A stretch of DNA of 64,000 nucleotides from Brevundimonas sp. ASV9. Lineage in GTDB: Bacteria; Pseudomonadota; Alphaproteobacteria; Caulobacterales; Caulobacteraceae. The stretch spans positions 1-64,000 of the forward strand of contig NZ_JAELUF010000002.1 of the NCBI RefSeq assembly GCF_016429195.1, written 5' to 3'. The first letter of the stretch is position 1. Each line of letters starts with the position of its first letter. Below, piece after piece: positions 27,510 through 39,519 of the stretch. Position numbers and translations under genes: made by a program. The notes beneath the pieces were generated by a model. That model saw only the letters and a program-made list of their open reading frames with translations. It was not told where the DNA came from and did no database searches.

Positions 27510-28531
27510 TGGCCGACGGATCGCACGCCTTCGACATCGCCGCCGAAGTTCCCCAAGGCCTCAGCTATTGCAGCGACGAGTTCGCGGGCCTGACCCGCCG
27601 CCGCGCCGGCAAGGGCTGGTCCTATCGCGACGCCAAGGGCAAGATCGTCAGGGACGCCAAGACCCTGGACCGCATCCGCGCCCTGGCCATCCCCCCCGCC
27701 TGGACCGACGTCTGGATCTGTCCCAAGGCCAACGGCCATATCCAGGCCACCGGCCGGGACGTGAAGGGCCGCAAGCAATACCGCTATCACAACGACTGGA
27801 GCACGGCCCGCTCCGAGAACAAGTTCGACAAGCTGCCCGCCTTTTCGCGCAACCTGCCGAAATTGCGCGACAAGGTCGAACATGACCTGGCGCTTCGCGG
27901 CGTCTGCCGCGACAAGGTGCTGGCCACCGCCGTGCGTCTGCTGGAGATCACCCTGATCCGGGTCGGCAACTCCATCTACGCCAAACAGAACCGCAGCTAC
28001 GGCCTGACGACCCTGCACAAGCGCCACATCGACGTGGATGGCGCGGCCCTGACGTTCGAGTTTCGCGGCAAGAGCGGCAAGGATCACAGCGTCAGCGTCA
28101 AGGACCGCCGCCTGGCCAAGGTCGTGCGCCAGCTCGAAGGCCTGCCCGGCCAGCAGCTGTTCAAATATCGCGCGGCCGACGGCACGCTGTGCCCGGTCGA
28201 TTCCGATGATGTGAACGCCTACATTCGCGAGGCGATGGGCGAGCAGTTTTCGGCCAAGGACTTCCGCACCTGGGCCGGCACCGTCTCGGCGGCGCGGGCG
28301 CTGCGCGACACCGAGGCCCCAACCTCCCCCACCGACGCCAAGCGAAAGATAACCGTCTGCGTCAAGGCCGTCGCCGGCCTCTTGGGCAACACCCCCACCG
28401 TCTGCCGCGCCTCGTACGTTCACCCCAAGGTCTTCGCCCTTTTCGAAAGCGGTGAAATCGGCAAGGCCTTGCCGGGCTCGGCGACCAAGGGGTTCGAAAA
28501 GGCGCTGATCAAACAGCTGCTGGCTGTCTGA
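27509..28531 (+). CDS. DNA topoisomerase IB (poxvirus-like)
   Basis: Relaxes supercoils by a transient 3'-phosphotyrosyl link. The 340-residue product has an N-terminal topo-IB domain (GWSYRDAKGK, IPPAWTDVWICP, QYRYHNDW) and a C-terminal catalytic core with RLLEITLIRVGN, GKDH and the nucleophile Tyr303 in CRASYVHPKV. All pentad-type residues appear present. Bacterial topo IB enzymes of this size occur in many alphaproteobacteria. It is coupled by a one-base overlap to the small basic gene upstream, and is convergent with tdh. Confidence 0.93.
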   Translation: MADGSHAFDIAAEVPQGLSYCSDEFAGLTRRRAGKGWSYRDAKGKIVRDAKTLDRIRALAIPPAWTDVWICPKANGHIQATGRDVKGRKQYRYHNDWSTARSENKFDKLPAFSRNLPKLRDKVEHDLALRGVCRDKVLATAVRLLEITLIRVGNSIYAKQNRSYGLTTLHKRHIDVDGAALTFEFRGKSGKDHSVSVKDRRLAKVVRQLEGLPGQQLFKYRAADGTLCPVDSDDVNAYIREAMGEQFSAKDFRTWAGTVSAARALRDTEAPTSPTDAKRKITVCVKAVAGLLGNTPTVCRASYVHPKVFALFESGEIGKALPGSATKGFEKALIKQLLAV

Positions 28532-28548
28532 TCAGCGGCGCTCGTCTC

Positions 28549-29601
28549 TCAGGCGGCCTTGTCCCAGTCTAGCACGACCTTGCCCGACTGGCCCGACTTC
28601 ATGGCTTCGAAGCCTTCGCGGTAATCGGCGTAGCCCAGGCGGTGGGTGATCAGCGGGCTGAGGTCCAGGCCGGCTTTCAGCAGGCCCAGCATCTTGCGCC
28701 AGGTGGTGAACATCTCGCGGCCGTAGACGCCCTTGATGGTCAGGGCCTTCAGGATGATCGCGCCCCAATCGGTCTCCATCGGCTTGCCGGGAATGCCCAG
28801 CAGAGCCATGCCGCCCCCCATGATCAGGGTGTCGACGCACTGTTTGAAGGCGATGGGCGAACCGGACATCTCAAGCGCCACATCGAAGCCGACCTTCAGG
28901 CCCAGTTCCTTCATGACGTCGTGGATGTCTTCCTTGGTCGTATTCACGGTGCGAACGCCCGGCGCGACCTTCTGCGCCAGTTCCAGCCGGAAGTCGTTGA
29001 TGTCGGTCAGGACCACGGTGCGCGCGCCGGCGTGACGGGCCACGGCCGCGGCCATCATGCCGATGGGGCCGGCGCCGGTGACCAGCACGTCCTCGCCCAG
29101 CAGGTCGAACTGCTGCGCCGTATGCACCGCATTGCCGAACGGATCGAGGATCGAGCCGATCTCATAGGGTACGTCGTCCGGCAGTTCGATGACGTTGAAG
29201 GCCGGCGCCACCACGAACTCGGCGAAGGCGCCCTGGCGGTTCACGCCGATGCCGCGCGTCTTGGGGTCCAGGTGGAAATGGCCGGCGCGGGCCGCTTCGG
29301 AGTTCAGATCGATGACGTGGCCCTCGGCCGAGACGCGCTGGCCGATCTTCAGCGGGCGATCGACGTCCTTGCCGATGGCGACGATCTCGCCGGCGAACTC
29401 GTGGCCGGTGATCATCGGGGTCGGGACGTTCTTCTGGGACCATTCGTCCCAGTTCCAGATGTGGATGTCGGTGCCGCAGACCGCCGTGCGATGCACCCGG
29501 ATCAACACATCCTCCGGCCCCGCCTCGGGGATCGGCGCGTCGATCAGTTCCAGGCCGACGCCGGGCGCGGTCTTGGCCAGGGCTTTCATCATGTCGGTCA
29601 T
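28549..29601 (-). CDS. tdh: L-threonine 3-dehydrogenase (lacks structural-zinc cysteines)
   Basis: NAD-dependent oxidation of threonine to 2-amino-3-ketobutyrate, the substrate of Kbl encoded just upstream. The 350-residue MDR protein keeps the catalytic zinc ligands Cys42 (VCGTDIH) and H67-E68 (GHEFAGE) and a Rossmann GAGPIGMMAA motif. The segment after VSAEGHV, where E. coli Tdh has four structural-zinc cysteines, here reads IDLNSEAARAGHFHLD without any cysteine, while the following GIGVNRQGAFAEF is conserved. AGGGAG supports ATG 29601. Synteny with kbl makes the assignment firm. Confidence 0.93.
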   Translation of the reverse strand: MTDMMKALAKTAPGVGLELIDAPIPEAGPEDVLIRVHRTAVCGTDIHIWNWDEWSQKNVPTPMITGHEFAGEIVAIGKDVDRPLKIGQRVSAEGHVIDLNSEAARAGHFHLDPKTRGIGVNRQGAFAEFVVAPAFNVIELPDDVPYEIGSILDPFGNAVHTAQQFDLLGEDVLVTGAGPIGMMAAAVARHAGARTVVLTDINDFRLELAQKVAPGVRTVNTTKEDIHDVMKELGLKVGFDVALEMSGSPIAFKQCVDTLIMGGGMALLGIPGKPMETDWGAIILKALTIKGVYGREMFTTWRKMLGLLKAGLDLSPLITHRLGYADYREGFEAMKSGQSGKVVLDWDKAA

Positions 29602-29706
29602 AGTCTCAACTCCCTGAAATCACGGCTCCGGGTTCATCCCGAAACCCGCAGCCGAGGCCCCACGCCTCCTCGCCGCTTGGTCTTCATCGATGGCGGGCGA
29701 AAAGGG

Positions 29707-30897
29707 CTAAATGACGCCCAGCTCCCGGCCCGCCTGGGTGAATACTTCAACCGTCCGGTCGATCTGATCGAAGGTATGGGCCGCCGACATCTGTGTGCGG
29801 ATGCGAGCCTGGCCGCGCGGCACGACGGGGAACGAGAACCCGATCACATAGACGCCCAGCTCCAGCGCACGGGCCGCGAAATCCTGCGCCAGCTTGGCGT
29901 CGCCCAGCATGACCGGGATGATCGGATGCTCGCCGTCCAGCAGGGTGAAGCCCGCATCCGACATGGCCCCGCGATAGCGATGGGCGTTAGCCGACAGGCG
30001 GGTGCGCAACGCATCGCCCTCGGCGCCTTGTGCGATGCGGATCGCCTCCAGGCTGGACCCGCACACAGCCGGCGCCAGGGCGTTGGAGAACAGATAGGGC
30101 CGCGCCCGCTGTTTCAGCAGTTCGACCACCGACTTCTTCGCGCAGATGAAACCGCCCATGGCGCCGCCCAGGGCCTTGCCGAAGGTGCCAGTGACGAAAT
30201 CCACCTCGACACCGTGATGGGCGAACGAGCCCTTGCCTTGCGGACCGAGAAAGCCCGTCGCGTGGCAGTCGTCCACCATGATCAGGGCGTCATATTTGTC
30301 GGCCAGCGCCCGGATTTCGTCCAGCTTGGCGATATAGCCGTCCATCGAGAAGGCGCCGTCGGTGGCGATGATGATGTCGCGCGCGCCGGCCGCGCGGGCC
30401 TCCTTCAGCCGGCTCTCCAACTCGTCCATGTCGGAGTTGGCGAAGCGATAGCGTTTGGCCTTGCACAGCCGAACCCCGTCGATGATCGAGGCGTGGTTCA
30501 GGCTGTCGGAGACGATGGCGTCGTTTTCGCCCAGTAGCGGCTCGAACAGACCGCCGTTGGCGTCGAACGCGGCGGCGAACAGGATGGCGTCCTCGAAACC
30601 AAGATAGCTGGCGATAGCCGCTTCCAGCTCCTTGTGGATCTCCAGCGTGCCGCAGATGAATCGCACGGACGCGGTGCCCGCGCCCCACTTCGCTTGCGCC
30701 GCCATTCCGGCCTGGGTCACGCGCTCGTCGCCGGCCAGGCCAAGATAGTTGTTGGCGCAGAAGTTCAGCACGTCGCGGCCGGCGACCTGGATCACCGGCC
30801 CTTGGCGCGAGGCGATGATGCGTTCGGGCTTGGTCAGGCCCTGGGCGTCGATCTCGGACAGTTCGCCGGCGACGCGGTCGTAGAAGCTCTGGGTCAT
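29707..30897 (-). CDS. kbl: 2-amino-3-ketobutyrate CoA ligase (glycine C-acetyltransferase)
   Basis: PLP enzyme that splits 2-amino-3-ketobutyrate with CoA into glycine and acetyl-CoA, completing threonine catabolism with Tdh. The 396-residue product has FCANNYLGLAG, the PLP-contact motifs FDANGGLFEPLL and VDDCHATGFLG, and the Schiff-base lysine in TGTFGKALGGAMGG. Normal length and the classic kbl-tdh order; tdh starts 105 bases downstream. Confidence 0.96.
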   Translation of the reverse strand: MTQSFYDRVAGELSEIDAQGLTKPERIIASRQGPVIQVAGRDVLNFCANNYLGLAGDERVTQAGMAAQAKWGAGTASVRFICGTLEIHKELEAAIASYLGFEDAILFAAAFDANGGLFEPLLGENDAIVSDSLNHASIIDGVRLCKAKRYRFANSDMDELESRLKEARAAGARDIIIATDGAFSMDGYIAKLDEIRALADKYDALIMVDDCHATGFLGPQGKGSFAHHGVEVDFVTGTFGKALGGAMGGFICAKKSVVELLKQRARPYLFSNALAPAVCGSSLEAIRIAQGAEGDALRTRLSANAHRYRGAMSDAGFTLLDGEHPIIPVMLGDAKLAQDFAARALELGVYVIGFSFPVVPRGQARIRTQMSAAHTFDQIDRTVEVFTQAGRELGVI

Positions 30898-30939
30898 GGG
30901 CCGCGACCTACGCCGATTTTCGATCGGTTTCCACCCGCG

Positions 30940-31854
30940 TCAGGTCGCCGGCGCCGGGTTGGCCTCGGCCCGGATCGGACTGACGCGGATGCGGCCGCCG
31001 CAGGGGCTGAACGAGAACGGCAGGCTGACGGCGGCGGTATCGCTGGGCGCCGTGACCTTTATCGTGGCCGCGTCGGGACAGGTCTTTTGCATGGCTTCGT
31101 TGGGCACGACGCTCCAGGCCATTTCGAAATAGGCCTTGGCCCGGGGCGCCAGCTGGACCGGCGTCGGAGCCTGGCCTTGGCGGAAATAGCTTCCTGCGCT
31201 CTGTTCGGCGCGAATGGACGACAGGGCGCGCCCGCGCGTGTCCTGCAAGGTCACTGTCGGATAGCCGGTCAGGCTGCAGGCCTGGGTTCCAATATTCTGA
31301 AGACTGAAGTTGCTGACCCGATTTCCCGCACCCGCATCGCCGTCGCCCGCCGCGAGCGTCAGTTGCGGCCCCTTGCAGGGCAGCGCAGCCGGCAAGACCC
31401 CGCCGGTCGCCTCGGCTGGCGTCTGACCCGGCGTCGGCAGCGGTCCCGGCGTCGCATCAACGCCGGGGATCGGCCGCGAGCAGCGCTCCAGCACCGCGAC
31501 ACCGGTCGTGCCGTCCGGACCCAGTCGGCTCAGCGTGCCGCTCTCCTGTCCATCACGCGTCGCCGTCCACCATTCCACGCCGCCGCCGACATAGCGCGCG
31601 CCGCTGGCGGCCTGTACTGAACGCAAGGCATAGGTCTGGTTCTGATGGGTCAGCTTGGCATTGTCGCTGTCGACATACTGGACCCGGAGCGTCGCACCGC
31701 TTTCGCAGGCATAACCGACCGAGGGCGCATCGGATGCAGGGACAGCCGCTGGCTCGACCGGCGCGGCGGGCTGTTCGGGGTCGGTGCGAGAGCAGGCTGC
31801 AGCGCCGGTCAGGGCGGCGATGGCGACGAATGCGGTCAGGCGGTGCGACATCAT
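30940..31854 (-). CDS. MliC-DUF4232 two-domain lipoprotein
   Basis: The 304-residue envelope lipoprotein has lipobox AAAC (Cys21). Residues about 45-125 (YACESGATLRVQYVD ... LERC) match the MliC fold, known from membrane-bound inhibitors of c-type lysozyme. After a Pro/Thr-rich linker, residues about 155-290 (CKGPQLTLAAGDG ... NFSLQNIGTQACSLTGYP ... FSPCGG) match DUF4232, a domain commoner in actinobacteria. Both domains have paired cysteines. AGAGGA precedes the ATG. It lies 52 bases behind mce on the same strand, but a link to propionate metabolism is unlikely. A lysozyme-defence role is inferred from MliC. Confidence 0.78.
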   Translation of the reverse strand: MMSHRLTAFVAIAALTGAAACSRTDPEQPAAPVEPAAVPASDAPSVGYACESGATLRVQYVDSDNAKLTHQNQTYALRSVQAASGARYVGGGVEWWTATRDGQESGTLSRLGPDGTTGVAVLERCSRPIPGVDATPGPLPTPGQTPAEATGGVLPAALPCKGPQLTLAAGDGDAGAGNRVSNFSLQNIGTQACSLTGYPTVTLQDTRGRALSSIRAEQSAGSYFRQGQAPTPVQLAPRAKAYFEMAWSVVPNEAMQKTCPDAATIKVTAPSDTAAVSLPFSFSPCGGRIRVSPIRAEANPAPAT

Positions 31855-31906
31855 GTCATGTCCTCTGGTTTCGCCTTCAACGGCCCAACCTGACCAAAGG
31901 CTCCGC

Positions 31907-32329
31907 TTAATGCCCCGCTTTTGGCGTCTCCATCAGCTCGACCAATACGCCGCCCATGTCACGCGGATGCAGGAAGACGACCGGCGTCCCGTGCGCCCCG
32001 ATGCGCGGCTCGCCTGTGCCCAGGATCGTCACACCCTTGGCGCGCATCTCGGCAACGGCGGCTTGGATGTCGGCGACCTCGAAACAGACGTGGTGTTGGC
32101 CGCCCTTGGGATTCTTGGCCAGGAAGCCGACAATGGGACTGTTGTCGTCATAGGGTTCGATCAACTCGATCTGGGCCGTCGGCGTATCCACGAAACAGAC
32201 CTTGACCCCTTGCGTCGGCAGGTCGAACGGCTCGCCGATCTTCGTCGCGCCCAGGATATCGCGATACAGTTTGATCGAGTCGGCGATGGACGGCGTGGCG
32301 ACGCCGACGTGGTTCAGGGCGCCGATCAT
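31907..32329 (-). CDS. mce: Methylmalonyl-CoA epimerase
   Basis: Converts (S)- to (R)-methylmalonyl-CoA for the mutase. The 140-residue glyoxalase-fold protein has the metal-ligand strands LNHVGVATP (His7), [10 protein letters not shown] and the C-terminal VLVELME glutamate. It starts at an ATGA overlap with the mutB stop (32326-32329), completing the pcc/mut operon. Confidence 0.96.
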   Translation of the reverse strand: MIGALNHVGVATPSIADSIKLYRDILGATKIGEPFDLPTQGVKVCFVDTPTAQIELIEPYDDNSPIVGFLAKNPKGGQHHVCFEVADIQAAVAEMRAKGVTILGTGEPRIGAHGTPVVFLHPRDMGGVLVELMETPKAGH

Positions 32330-34485
32330 GACTTGTCCTTATCGGGGGTCGGCTGGGCGTAACCCAGACGCTGGTTCAGCTTCTCGATCAGGTCGACCGC
32401 CGTATCGGCGATGGCCGAACCGGGCGGATAGACGGCGGCCGCGCCCATATCGAGCAGGGGCTGGACGTCGGACGGCGGGATCACGCCGCCGACCACGATC
32501 ATGATGTCGGGCCGGCCCAGTTTCTCCAGCTCGGCCTTCAACTCGGGCACCAGCGTCAGATGCCCTGCCGCCAGCGATGATGCGCCGACCGCGTGGACGC
32601 CCTTCTCGACCGCTTCTTGAGCAGCCTCCGACGGCGTCTGGAACAGGCTGCCAGCCGTAACGTCGAAGCCCAGATCGCCGTATCCCGTCGCGACCACCTT
32701 CTGGCCTCGGTCGTGCCCGTCCTGGCCCAGTTTGGCGATCAGGATGCGCGGCGGTCCGCCGTCGTTCTCGACGAAGGTCGCCACCATCTCGCGGGCGCGG
32801 GCGAAGCGGGCGTCGGTCCCCGCCTCCTTGGCATAGACGCCCGACACGGTCTGGACCGTCGCCACGTGGCGGCCGAAGGCGGCCTCCAGCGCGTCGGAGA
32901 TTTCGCCCACCGTCGCCTTGGCGCGTGCCGCCTGAACCGCCAGTTCCAGCAGGTTTGCGTTCCCGCGCGCCCCCTCGGTCAGGGCGTTCAGCGCCGCATC
33001 GGTCGCCGCCTGATCCCGCTCGGCGCGCAGGCGCTTCAGCTTGTCGATCTGCGCGGCCAGCACCGCCGCATTGTCGACCTTCAGCATCGGAATGTCGTCG
33101 ACGACAGGGTTCAGATATTTGTTCACCCCCACCACCGTCTGCTGGCCGGTGTCGATCCGGGCCTGGGTCTTGGCGGCGGACTCCTCGATCCGCAGCTTGG
33201 GGATGCCGGCTTCGATCGCCTTCGCCATGCCGCCCAGGGCCTCGACCTCGGCCATATGGGCGCGGGCGCGCTCGGCCAGCTCGTGCGTCAGCCGTTCGAC
33301 ATAGAAGCTGCCGCCCCAAGGATCGATCACCCGCGTCAGCCCCGTCTCCTGCTGCAACAGGATTTGGGTGTTGCGCGCGATCCGTGCCGAGAAGTCGGTG
33401 GGCAGAGCCAGGGCCTCGTCCAGCGCATTGGTGTGAAGGCTCTGCGTCTGGCCGCCCGCCGCCGCCATGGCCTCGACCATGGTGCGGGGCACATTGTTGA
33501 ACACGTCCTGCGCGGCGAGGCTCCACCCCGAGGTCTGGCAGTGGGCACGTAAGGACAGCGACTTGGGATCGACCCCGCCCTCTTTCCTGACCGCCTCGGC
33601 CCACAGCAGGCGGCCGGCCCGCATCTTGGCCACCTCCATGAAGTAGTTCATGCCGATGGCCCAGAAGAAGCTCAGGCGCGGCGCGAACCGGTCGATCGGC
33701 ATGCCCGCCGCGACGCCCGCCCGCAGATATTCGATCCCGTCCGCCAGCGTATAGGCCAGCTCGATATCCGCCGAGGCTCCCGCCTCCTGCATGTGATAGC
33801 CGCTGATCGAGATCGAGTTGAACTTCGGCGTCTCCTGCGCCGTCCAGGCGAAGATATCGGCGATGATCCGCATCGAGGGCTCGGGCGGGTAGATGTAGGT
33901 GTTGCGGACCATGAACTCCTTCAGAATGTCGTTCTGAATGGTCCCGGTCAGCTTGGCGTGCGGCACGCCTTGCTCCTCCGCCGCGACGACGTAGAGGGCC
34001 AGGATCGGCAGCACCGCCCCGTTCATCGTCATCGACACCGACATCTGGTCCAGCGGGATCCCGTCGAACAGGGTGCGCATGTCATAGATGCTGTCGATGG
34101 CCACGCCCGCCATGCCGACGTCGCCCTTCACCCGCGGGTGGTCGCTGTCATAGCCCCGGTGCGTCGCCAGATCGAAGGCGATGCTCAGCCCCTTCTGACC
34201 GGCCGCCAGGTTGCGGCGATAAAAGGCGTTGGACTCCTCGGCGGTCGAGAAGCCGGCGTATTGCCGGATGGTCCAGGGATTGCCCGCATACATGGTCGGA
34301 TAGGGACCACGCACAAACGGCGCGAACCCCGGCAGGCCGTGCGGATGGTCCAGCGCGTCCGTGCTGTCGGAACCATAGGCGGTCTCGACCGTCAGCCCCT
34401 CAGGCGTCAGCCAAGGATCGCGCGTCGGCCCCCGCCCCGTCACATCGAGGTTCAGGGCGATCTTGCTGAAGTCGGGGAAATTCAT
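32326..34485 (-). CDS. mutB: Methylmalonyl-CoA mutase, large (catalytic) subunit
   Basis: Adenosylcobalamin-dependent isomerisation of (R)-methylmalonyl-CoA to succinyl-CoA. The 719-residue product has the TIM-barrel substrate domain ([26 protein letters not shown]) and a C-terminal B12 domain with the lower-ligand motif D589-x-H591-x2-G in [10 protein letters not shown]. Full length. It overlaps mutA by four bases upstream and mce by four bases downstream. The cofactor must be made or imported; no cob genes are in the window. Confidence 0.97.
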   Translation of the reverse strand: MNFPDFSKIALNLDVTGRGPTRDPWLTPEGLTVETAYGSDSTDALDHPHGLPGFAPFVRGPYPTMYAGNPWTIRQYAGFSTAEESNAFYRRNLAAGQKGLSIAFDLATHRGYDSDHPRVKGDVGMAGVAIDSIYDMRTLFDGIPLDQMSVSMTMNGAVLPILALYVVAAEEQGVPHAKLTGTIQNDILKEFMVRNTYIYPPEPSMRIIADIFAWTAQETPKFNSISISGYHMQEAGASADIELAYTLADGIEYLRAGVAAGMPIDRFAPRLSFFWAIGMNYFMEVAKMRAGRLLWAEAVRKEGGVDPKSLSLRAHCQTSGWSLAAQDVFNNVPRTMVEAMAAAGGQTQSLHTNALDEALALPTDFSARIARNTQILLQQETGLTRVIDPWGGSFYVERLTHELAERARAHMAEVEALGGMAKAIEAGIPKLRIEESAAKTQARIDTGQQTVVGVNKYLNPVVDDIPMLKVDNAAVLAAQIDKLKRLRAERDQAATDAALNALTEGARGNANLLELAVQAARAKATVGEISDALEAAFGRHVATVQTVSGVYAKEAGTDARFARAREMVATFVENDGGPPRILIAKLGQDGHDRGQKVVATGYGDLGFDVTAGSLFQTPSEAAQEAVEKGVHAVGASSLAAGHLTLVPELKAELEKLGRPDIMIVVGGVIPPSDVQPLLDMGAAAVYPPGSAIADTAVDLIEKLNQRLGYAQPTPDKDKS

Positions 34486-35863
34486 TGAGCCGCCTTCTCG
34501 AAGGCTGCGGCGAACCGGATCGGCGTTAGTGGCTCGCAGACCCGTTCGACCGCCACGGCCGCCTCATCGGCCGCCTCGACCGGCGCCGGCCGCACGTCCG
34601 CATCGACATATTTGGTCACGCCGATGATCTGCGCCGCACCGTTCGTCAGCGCGGCCTCGCGGACCGCGCGGGCGCGCGCGATGCGGGGCTGGATGACCGA
34701 GCCCTTGAGCGCGTCGACCAGACCGCCTTCGGCCTCGATCATCTGGAACTCGGCCCAGCCGGCCTCCGTCAGGTCCCGCGTGCGGGCGTCCAGATACCAG
34801 GAGCCGGCGGCGGGATCGTCGACCCGGCCCAGATTGGCCTCCTCCATCAGGACCAGCTGGGTGTTCCTCGCCTGACGCCGGGCGAAGGCGTCCGACGTGC
34901 CGGAGGCGCGGGTGAAGCCGTCCAGCACCACCACGTCCGCTCCGCCGACCGCGCCGGCGAAGCCGGCCGCCGTCAGCCGCAGCAGATTGGGCCAGGGGTC
35001 GCGCGCCGACAGCATCCGCCGCGACGAGCGCGCTTCGATAACCGCCGGGACATCCACGTCGAACGCCTTTGTCAGGCTGGCCCAGATCAGCCGCATGGCC
35101 CGCACCTTGGCCAGGCTGTCGAAATATTCCGCATCGACCGACAAGCCGACGACGGTGCCGCGCAAAGCCGCCTCGACCGACATCCCGGCCTCGACCGCCG
35201 CCTTTGCATGGGCCACAACGCTGGACGCCGCAAAGGCCAGTTCCTGCGCCGCCGAACCGCCCGCCTCGTGCGCCACGCGCCCGCTGGCCATGAAGAAGGT
35301 CGCGTCGGGATAGGCCCCCGCATGCCGCGCCGCCGTATTGGCCGCCAGGCTCAAATGCTCTTCCACCGAACGCGGGGCGCCGCCTGCCTCGGCGAAGGCC
35401 GAGACCGGGTCCATATGAAATCGCAGCTTGGCGCGCGGAGAGCCCTTGGCGACGACCGCCAGGGCATTGGCTGCATCCGGCCCGTCGATCCCGGCGTCCA
35501 GCGCGACCGGCGCCAGCTCCAGCGCCACGCCTTCCAGCGCCCGGCTGAGCGGGGCGGAATCCGACTGCACCCGACCCTTCAGCACCACCGACGCCGCGCC
35601 ATTCTCCAGATCGGTCAGGACGGCGGCGTTGACCGCCTCGGCATCGTCGCCCTCCACCAGCGTCCGCAGATCCCAGGCCCGGCCTTCGGAGTCGGATGGA
35701 CGCGGGGCGAAGATCGGCTGCACGCCCGTCGCGCCCGCATACAGCGGCCGCGTCACCAGTTGATCGGCGTCGAGATGCATCAGCGACTCGATCGGGCGAT
35801 CCTTCAGCGCCTTCTGGGCCGCCTCGCGCCATTCCAGCGGCGTGGGCGCGGGAAAGCCCGTCA

Positions 35864-35867
<4 letters not shown>
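34482..35867 (-). CDS. mutA: Methylmalonyl-CoA mutase, small subunit
   Basis: Structural partner of the large subunit in the heterodimeric mutase. The 461-residue product follows the mutase barrel ([47 protein letters not shown]) but ends before any DxHxxG cobalamin motif, as in other small subunits shortened at the B12 domain. It overlaps pccA (ATGA, 35864-35867) and mutB by four bases each. Confidence 0.95.
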
Positions 35868-37843
<1,976 letters not shown>

Positions 37844-37851
37844 GTCTGAGC

Positions 37852-39387
37852 CTACAGCGGAATGTTGTCGTGCTTCTTCCAGGGGTTCTCCTGGACCTTG
37901 TTCTTCAGCGTCCGCAGGGCCTTCACCAGCCGCCGCCGCGTACCGTGCGGCATGATGACGTCGTCGATATAGCCCAGGCCCGCCGCCACGAACGGATTGG
38001 CGAACCGGTCCTTGTACTCCGCCTCGCGCGCGGCCAGGGCCTCGGGATCGCCGGCCTCCTTGCGGAAGATGATCTCGACCGCCCCCTTGGCGCCCATGAC
38101 CGCGATCTCGGCGGTGGGCCAGGCGTAGTTGACGTCGCCGCGCAGGTGTTTGGAACTCATCACATCATAGGCGCCGCCATAGGCCTTGCGCGTGATCAGG
38201 GTCAGTTTCGGCACCGTCGCCTCGGCATAGGCGAACAGCAGCTTGGCCCCGTGTTTGATCAGGGCGCCGTACTCCTGCTTAGTCCCCGGCATGAAGCCCG
38301 GCACGTCCACCAGCGTCACCAGCGGAATGTCGAAGGCGTCGCAGAAACGCACGAACCGCGCGGCCTTGCGGCTGGAATCGATGTCCAGCACGCCCGCCAG
38401 CACCTGGGGCTGGTTGGCGACGATGCCGACCGTCTGACCGTCCAGCCGGCCGAAGCCGCAGATGATGTTCTTGGCAAAGTCGGCCCCGATCTCGAAGAAG
38501 TCGGCCTCGTCGACCACCTTCAGGATCAACTCCTTCATGTCATAGGGCTGGTTCGGGTTGGCGGGGATCAGGGTGTCCAGCGACGGCTCGTCGCGATCCG
38601 GCTCGTCATAGCTCTCGCGCACCGGCGGCTTTTCGCGGTTCGACAGCGGCAAGAAGCCGATCAGGCGGCGCACCTCCGACAAGGCTTCCAGGTCGTTCTC
38701 GAACGCCCCGTCCGCCACGCCAGACTTGCCCGCATGGACCCGCGCGCCGCCCAGGTCCTCGTGGCTGACCACCTCATTGGTGACGGTCTTCACCACGTCG
38801 GGGCCGGTCACGTACATGTAGCTCGTGTCCTTCACCATGAAGATGAAGTCGGTGATGGCCGGCGAATAGACGTCACCGCCCGCGCACGGCCCCATGATCA
38901 CGCTGATCTGGGGAATGACCCCGCTGGCAAGCGTATTCTGCAGAAAGATGTCGGCGTAGCCGGCCAGGCTCTCGACTCCCTCCTGGATCCGCGCGCCGCC
39001 TGCGTCGAACAAACCGATGATCGGCGCCCCGGCGGTCAGTGCCATCTTCTGCAGCTTGACGATCTTGGCCGCATGGGCGCCCGACAGGCTGCCGCCGAAG
39101 ACGGTGAAGTCCTTGGAGAAGACATAGACCAGCCGCCCGCCGATGGTGCCGCGGCCCGTCACCACCCCGTCGCCGGGGATGCGCTGGTCCTGCATGCCGA
39201 AGTCGTGGCTGCGGTGCTCGACGAACATGTCGGTCTCCTCGAAGGAGCCTTCGTCCAGCAGCACGTCGATGCGTTCGCGCGCCGTCAGCTTGCCCTTGGC
39301 GTGCTGGGCGGCGATACGCTTTTCCCCACCGCCCAGTTTGGCGGCGGCGCGACGGCGCTCCAGTTCTTCAAGGATGGCTTGGCTCAT
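37852..39387 (-). CDS. pccB: Propionyl-CoA carboxylase, beta (carboxyltransferase) subunit
   Basis: Carboxyltransferase half of propionyl-CoA carboxylase. The 511-residue product has the two crotonase-like domains with [20 protein letters not shown], the oxyanion segments [18 protein letters not shown] and [10 protein letters not shown], and the C-domain [13 protein letters not shown] and [18 protein letters not shown] 39387 ([13 protein letters not shown]) is the family's usual start; frame upstream to 39510 is open but crosses the operator region. First gene of the pcc/mut operon and divergent from pccR. Confidence 0.96.
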   Translation of the reverse strand: MSQAILEELERRRAAAKLGGGEKRIAAQHAKGKLTARERIDVLLDEGSFEETDMFVEHRSHDFGMQDQRIPGDGVVTGRGTIGGRLVYVFSKDFTVFGGSLSGAHAAKIVKLQKMALTAGAPIIGLFDAGGARIQEGVESLAGYADIFLQNTLASGVIPQISVIMGPCAGGDVYSPAITDFIFMVKDTSYMYVTGPDVVKTVTNEVVSHEDLGGARVHAGKSGVADGAFENDLEALSEVRRLIGFLPLSNREKPPVRESYDEPDRDEPSLDTLIPANPNQPYDMKELILKVVDEADFFEIGADFAKNIICGFGRLDGQTVGIVANQPQVLAGVLDIDSSRKAARFVRFCDAFDIPLVTLVDVPGFMPGTKQEYGALIKHGAKLLFAYAEATVPKLTLITRKAYGGAYDVMSSKHLRGDVNYAWPTAEIAVMGAKGAVEIIFRKEAGDPEALAAREAEYKDRFANPFVAAGLGYIDDVIMPHGTRRRLVKALRTLKNKVQENPWKKHDNIPL

Positions 39388-39433
39388 GATGGATCTTCGC
39401 CTCTTGTTCGTTGAGAGAGGGGTGGCGCCTTCA

Positions 39434-39519
39434 TCGCAAATAGGCAAACGCAACTTTGCAAAAAGTGTGGAACTGCGCGGGCTTGCAAAGGATGGCGATA
39501 TGATCTGCAAAGTTGCGAA
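39434..39519. promoter_or_regulatory. pccR: Candidate PccR operator cluster between pccB and pccR
   Basis: The 131-base divergent region contains a perfect TTTGCAAA (39455-39462) within AACTTTGCAAA, the core of the RamB/PccR recognition sequence as remembered from Corynebacterium and Rhodobacter. Near-copies follow: CTTGCAAA (39482-39489), TCTGCAAA (39504-39511), and GCAAA at 39436-39440. The last near-copy reaches the pccR start codon, which would allow autorepression. Binding by the adjacent regulator is inferred. Confidence 0.72.

Noticed and set aside
29629-29648. CGGGTT...AACCCG inverted repeat between kbl and tdh
   Set aside because: Six-base stem without a T-run; likely chance in GC-rich DNA.
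28642-30537. Very long open frame on the plus strand antisense to tdh and kbl
   Set aside because: It is a by-product of high GC codon bias opposite two well-supported enzymes, spans both genes and shows no domain-like sequence.
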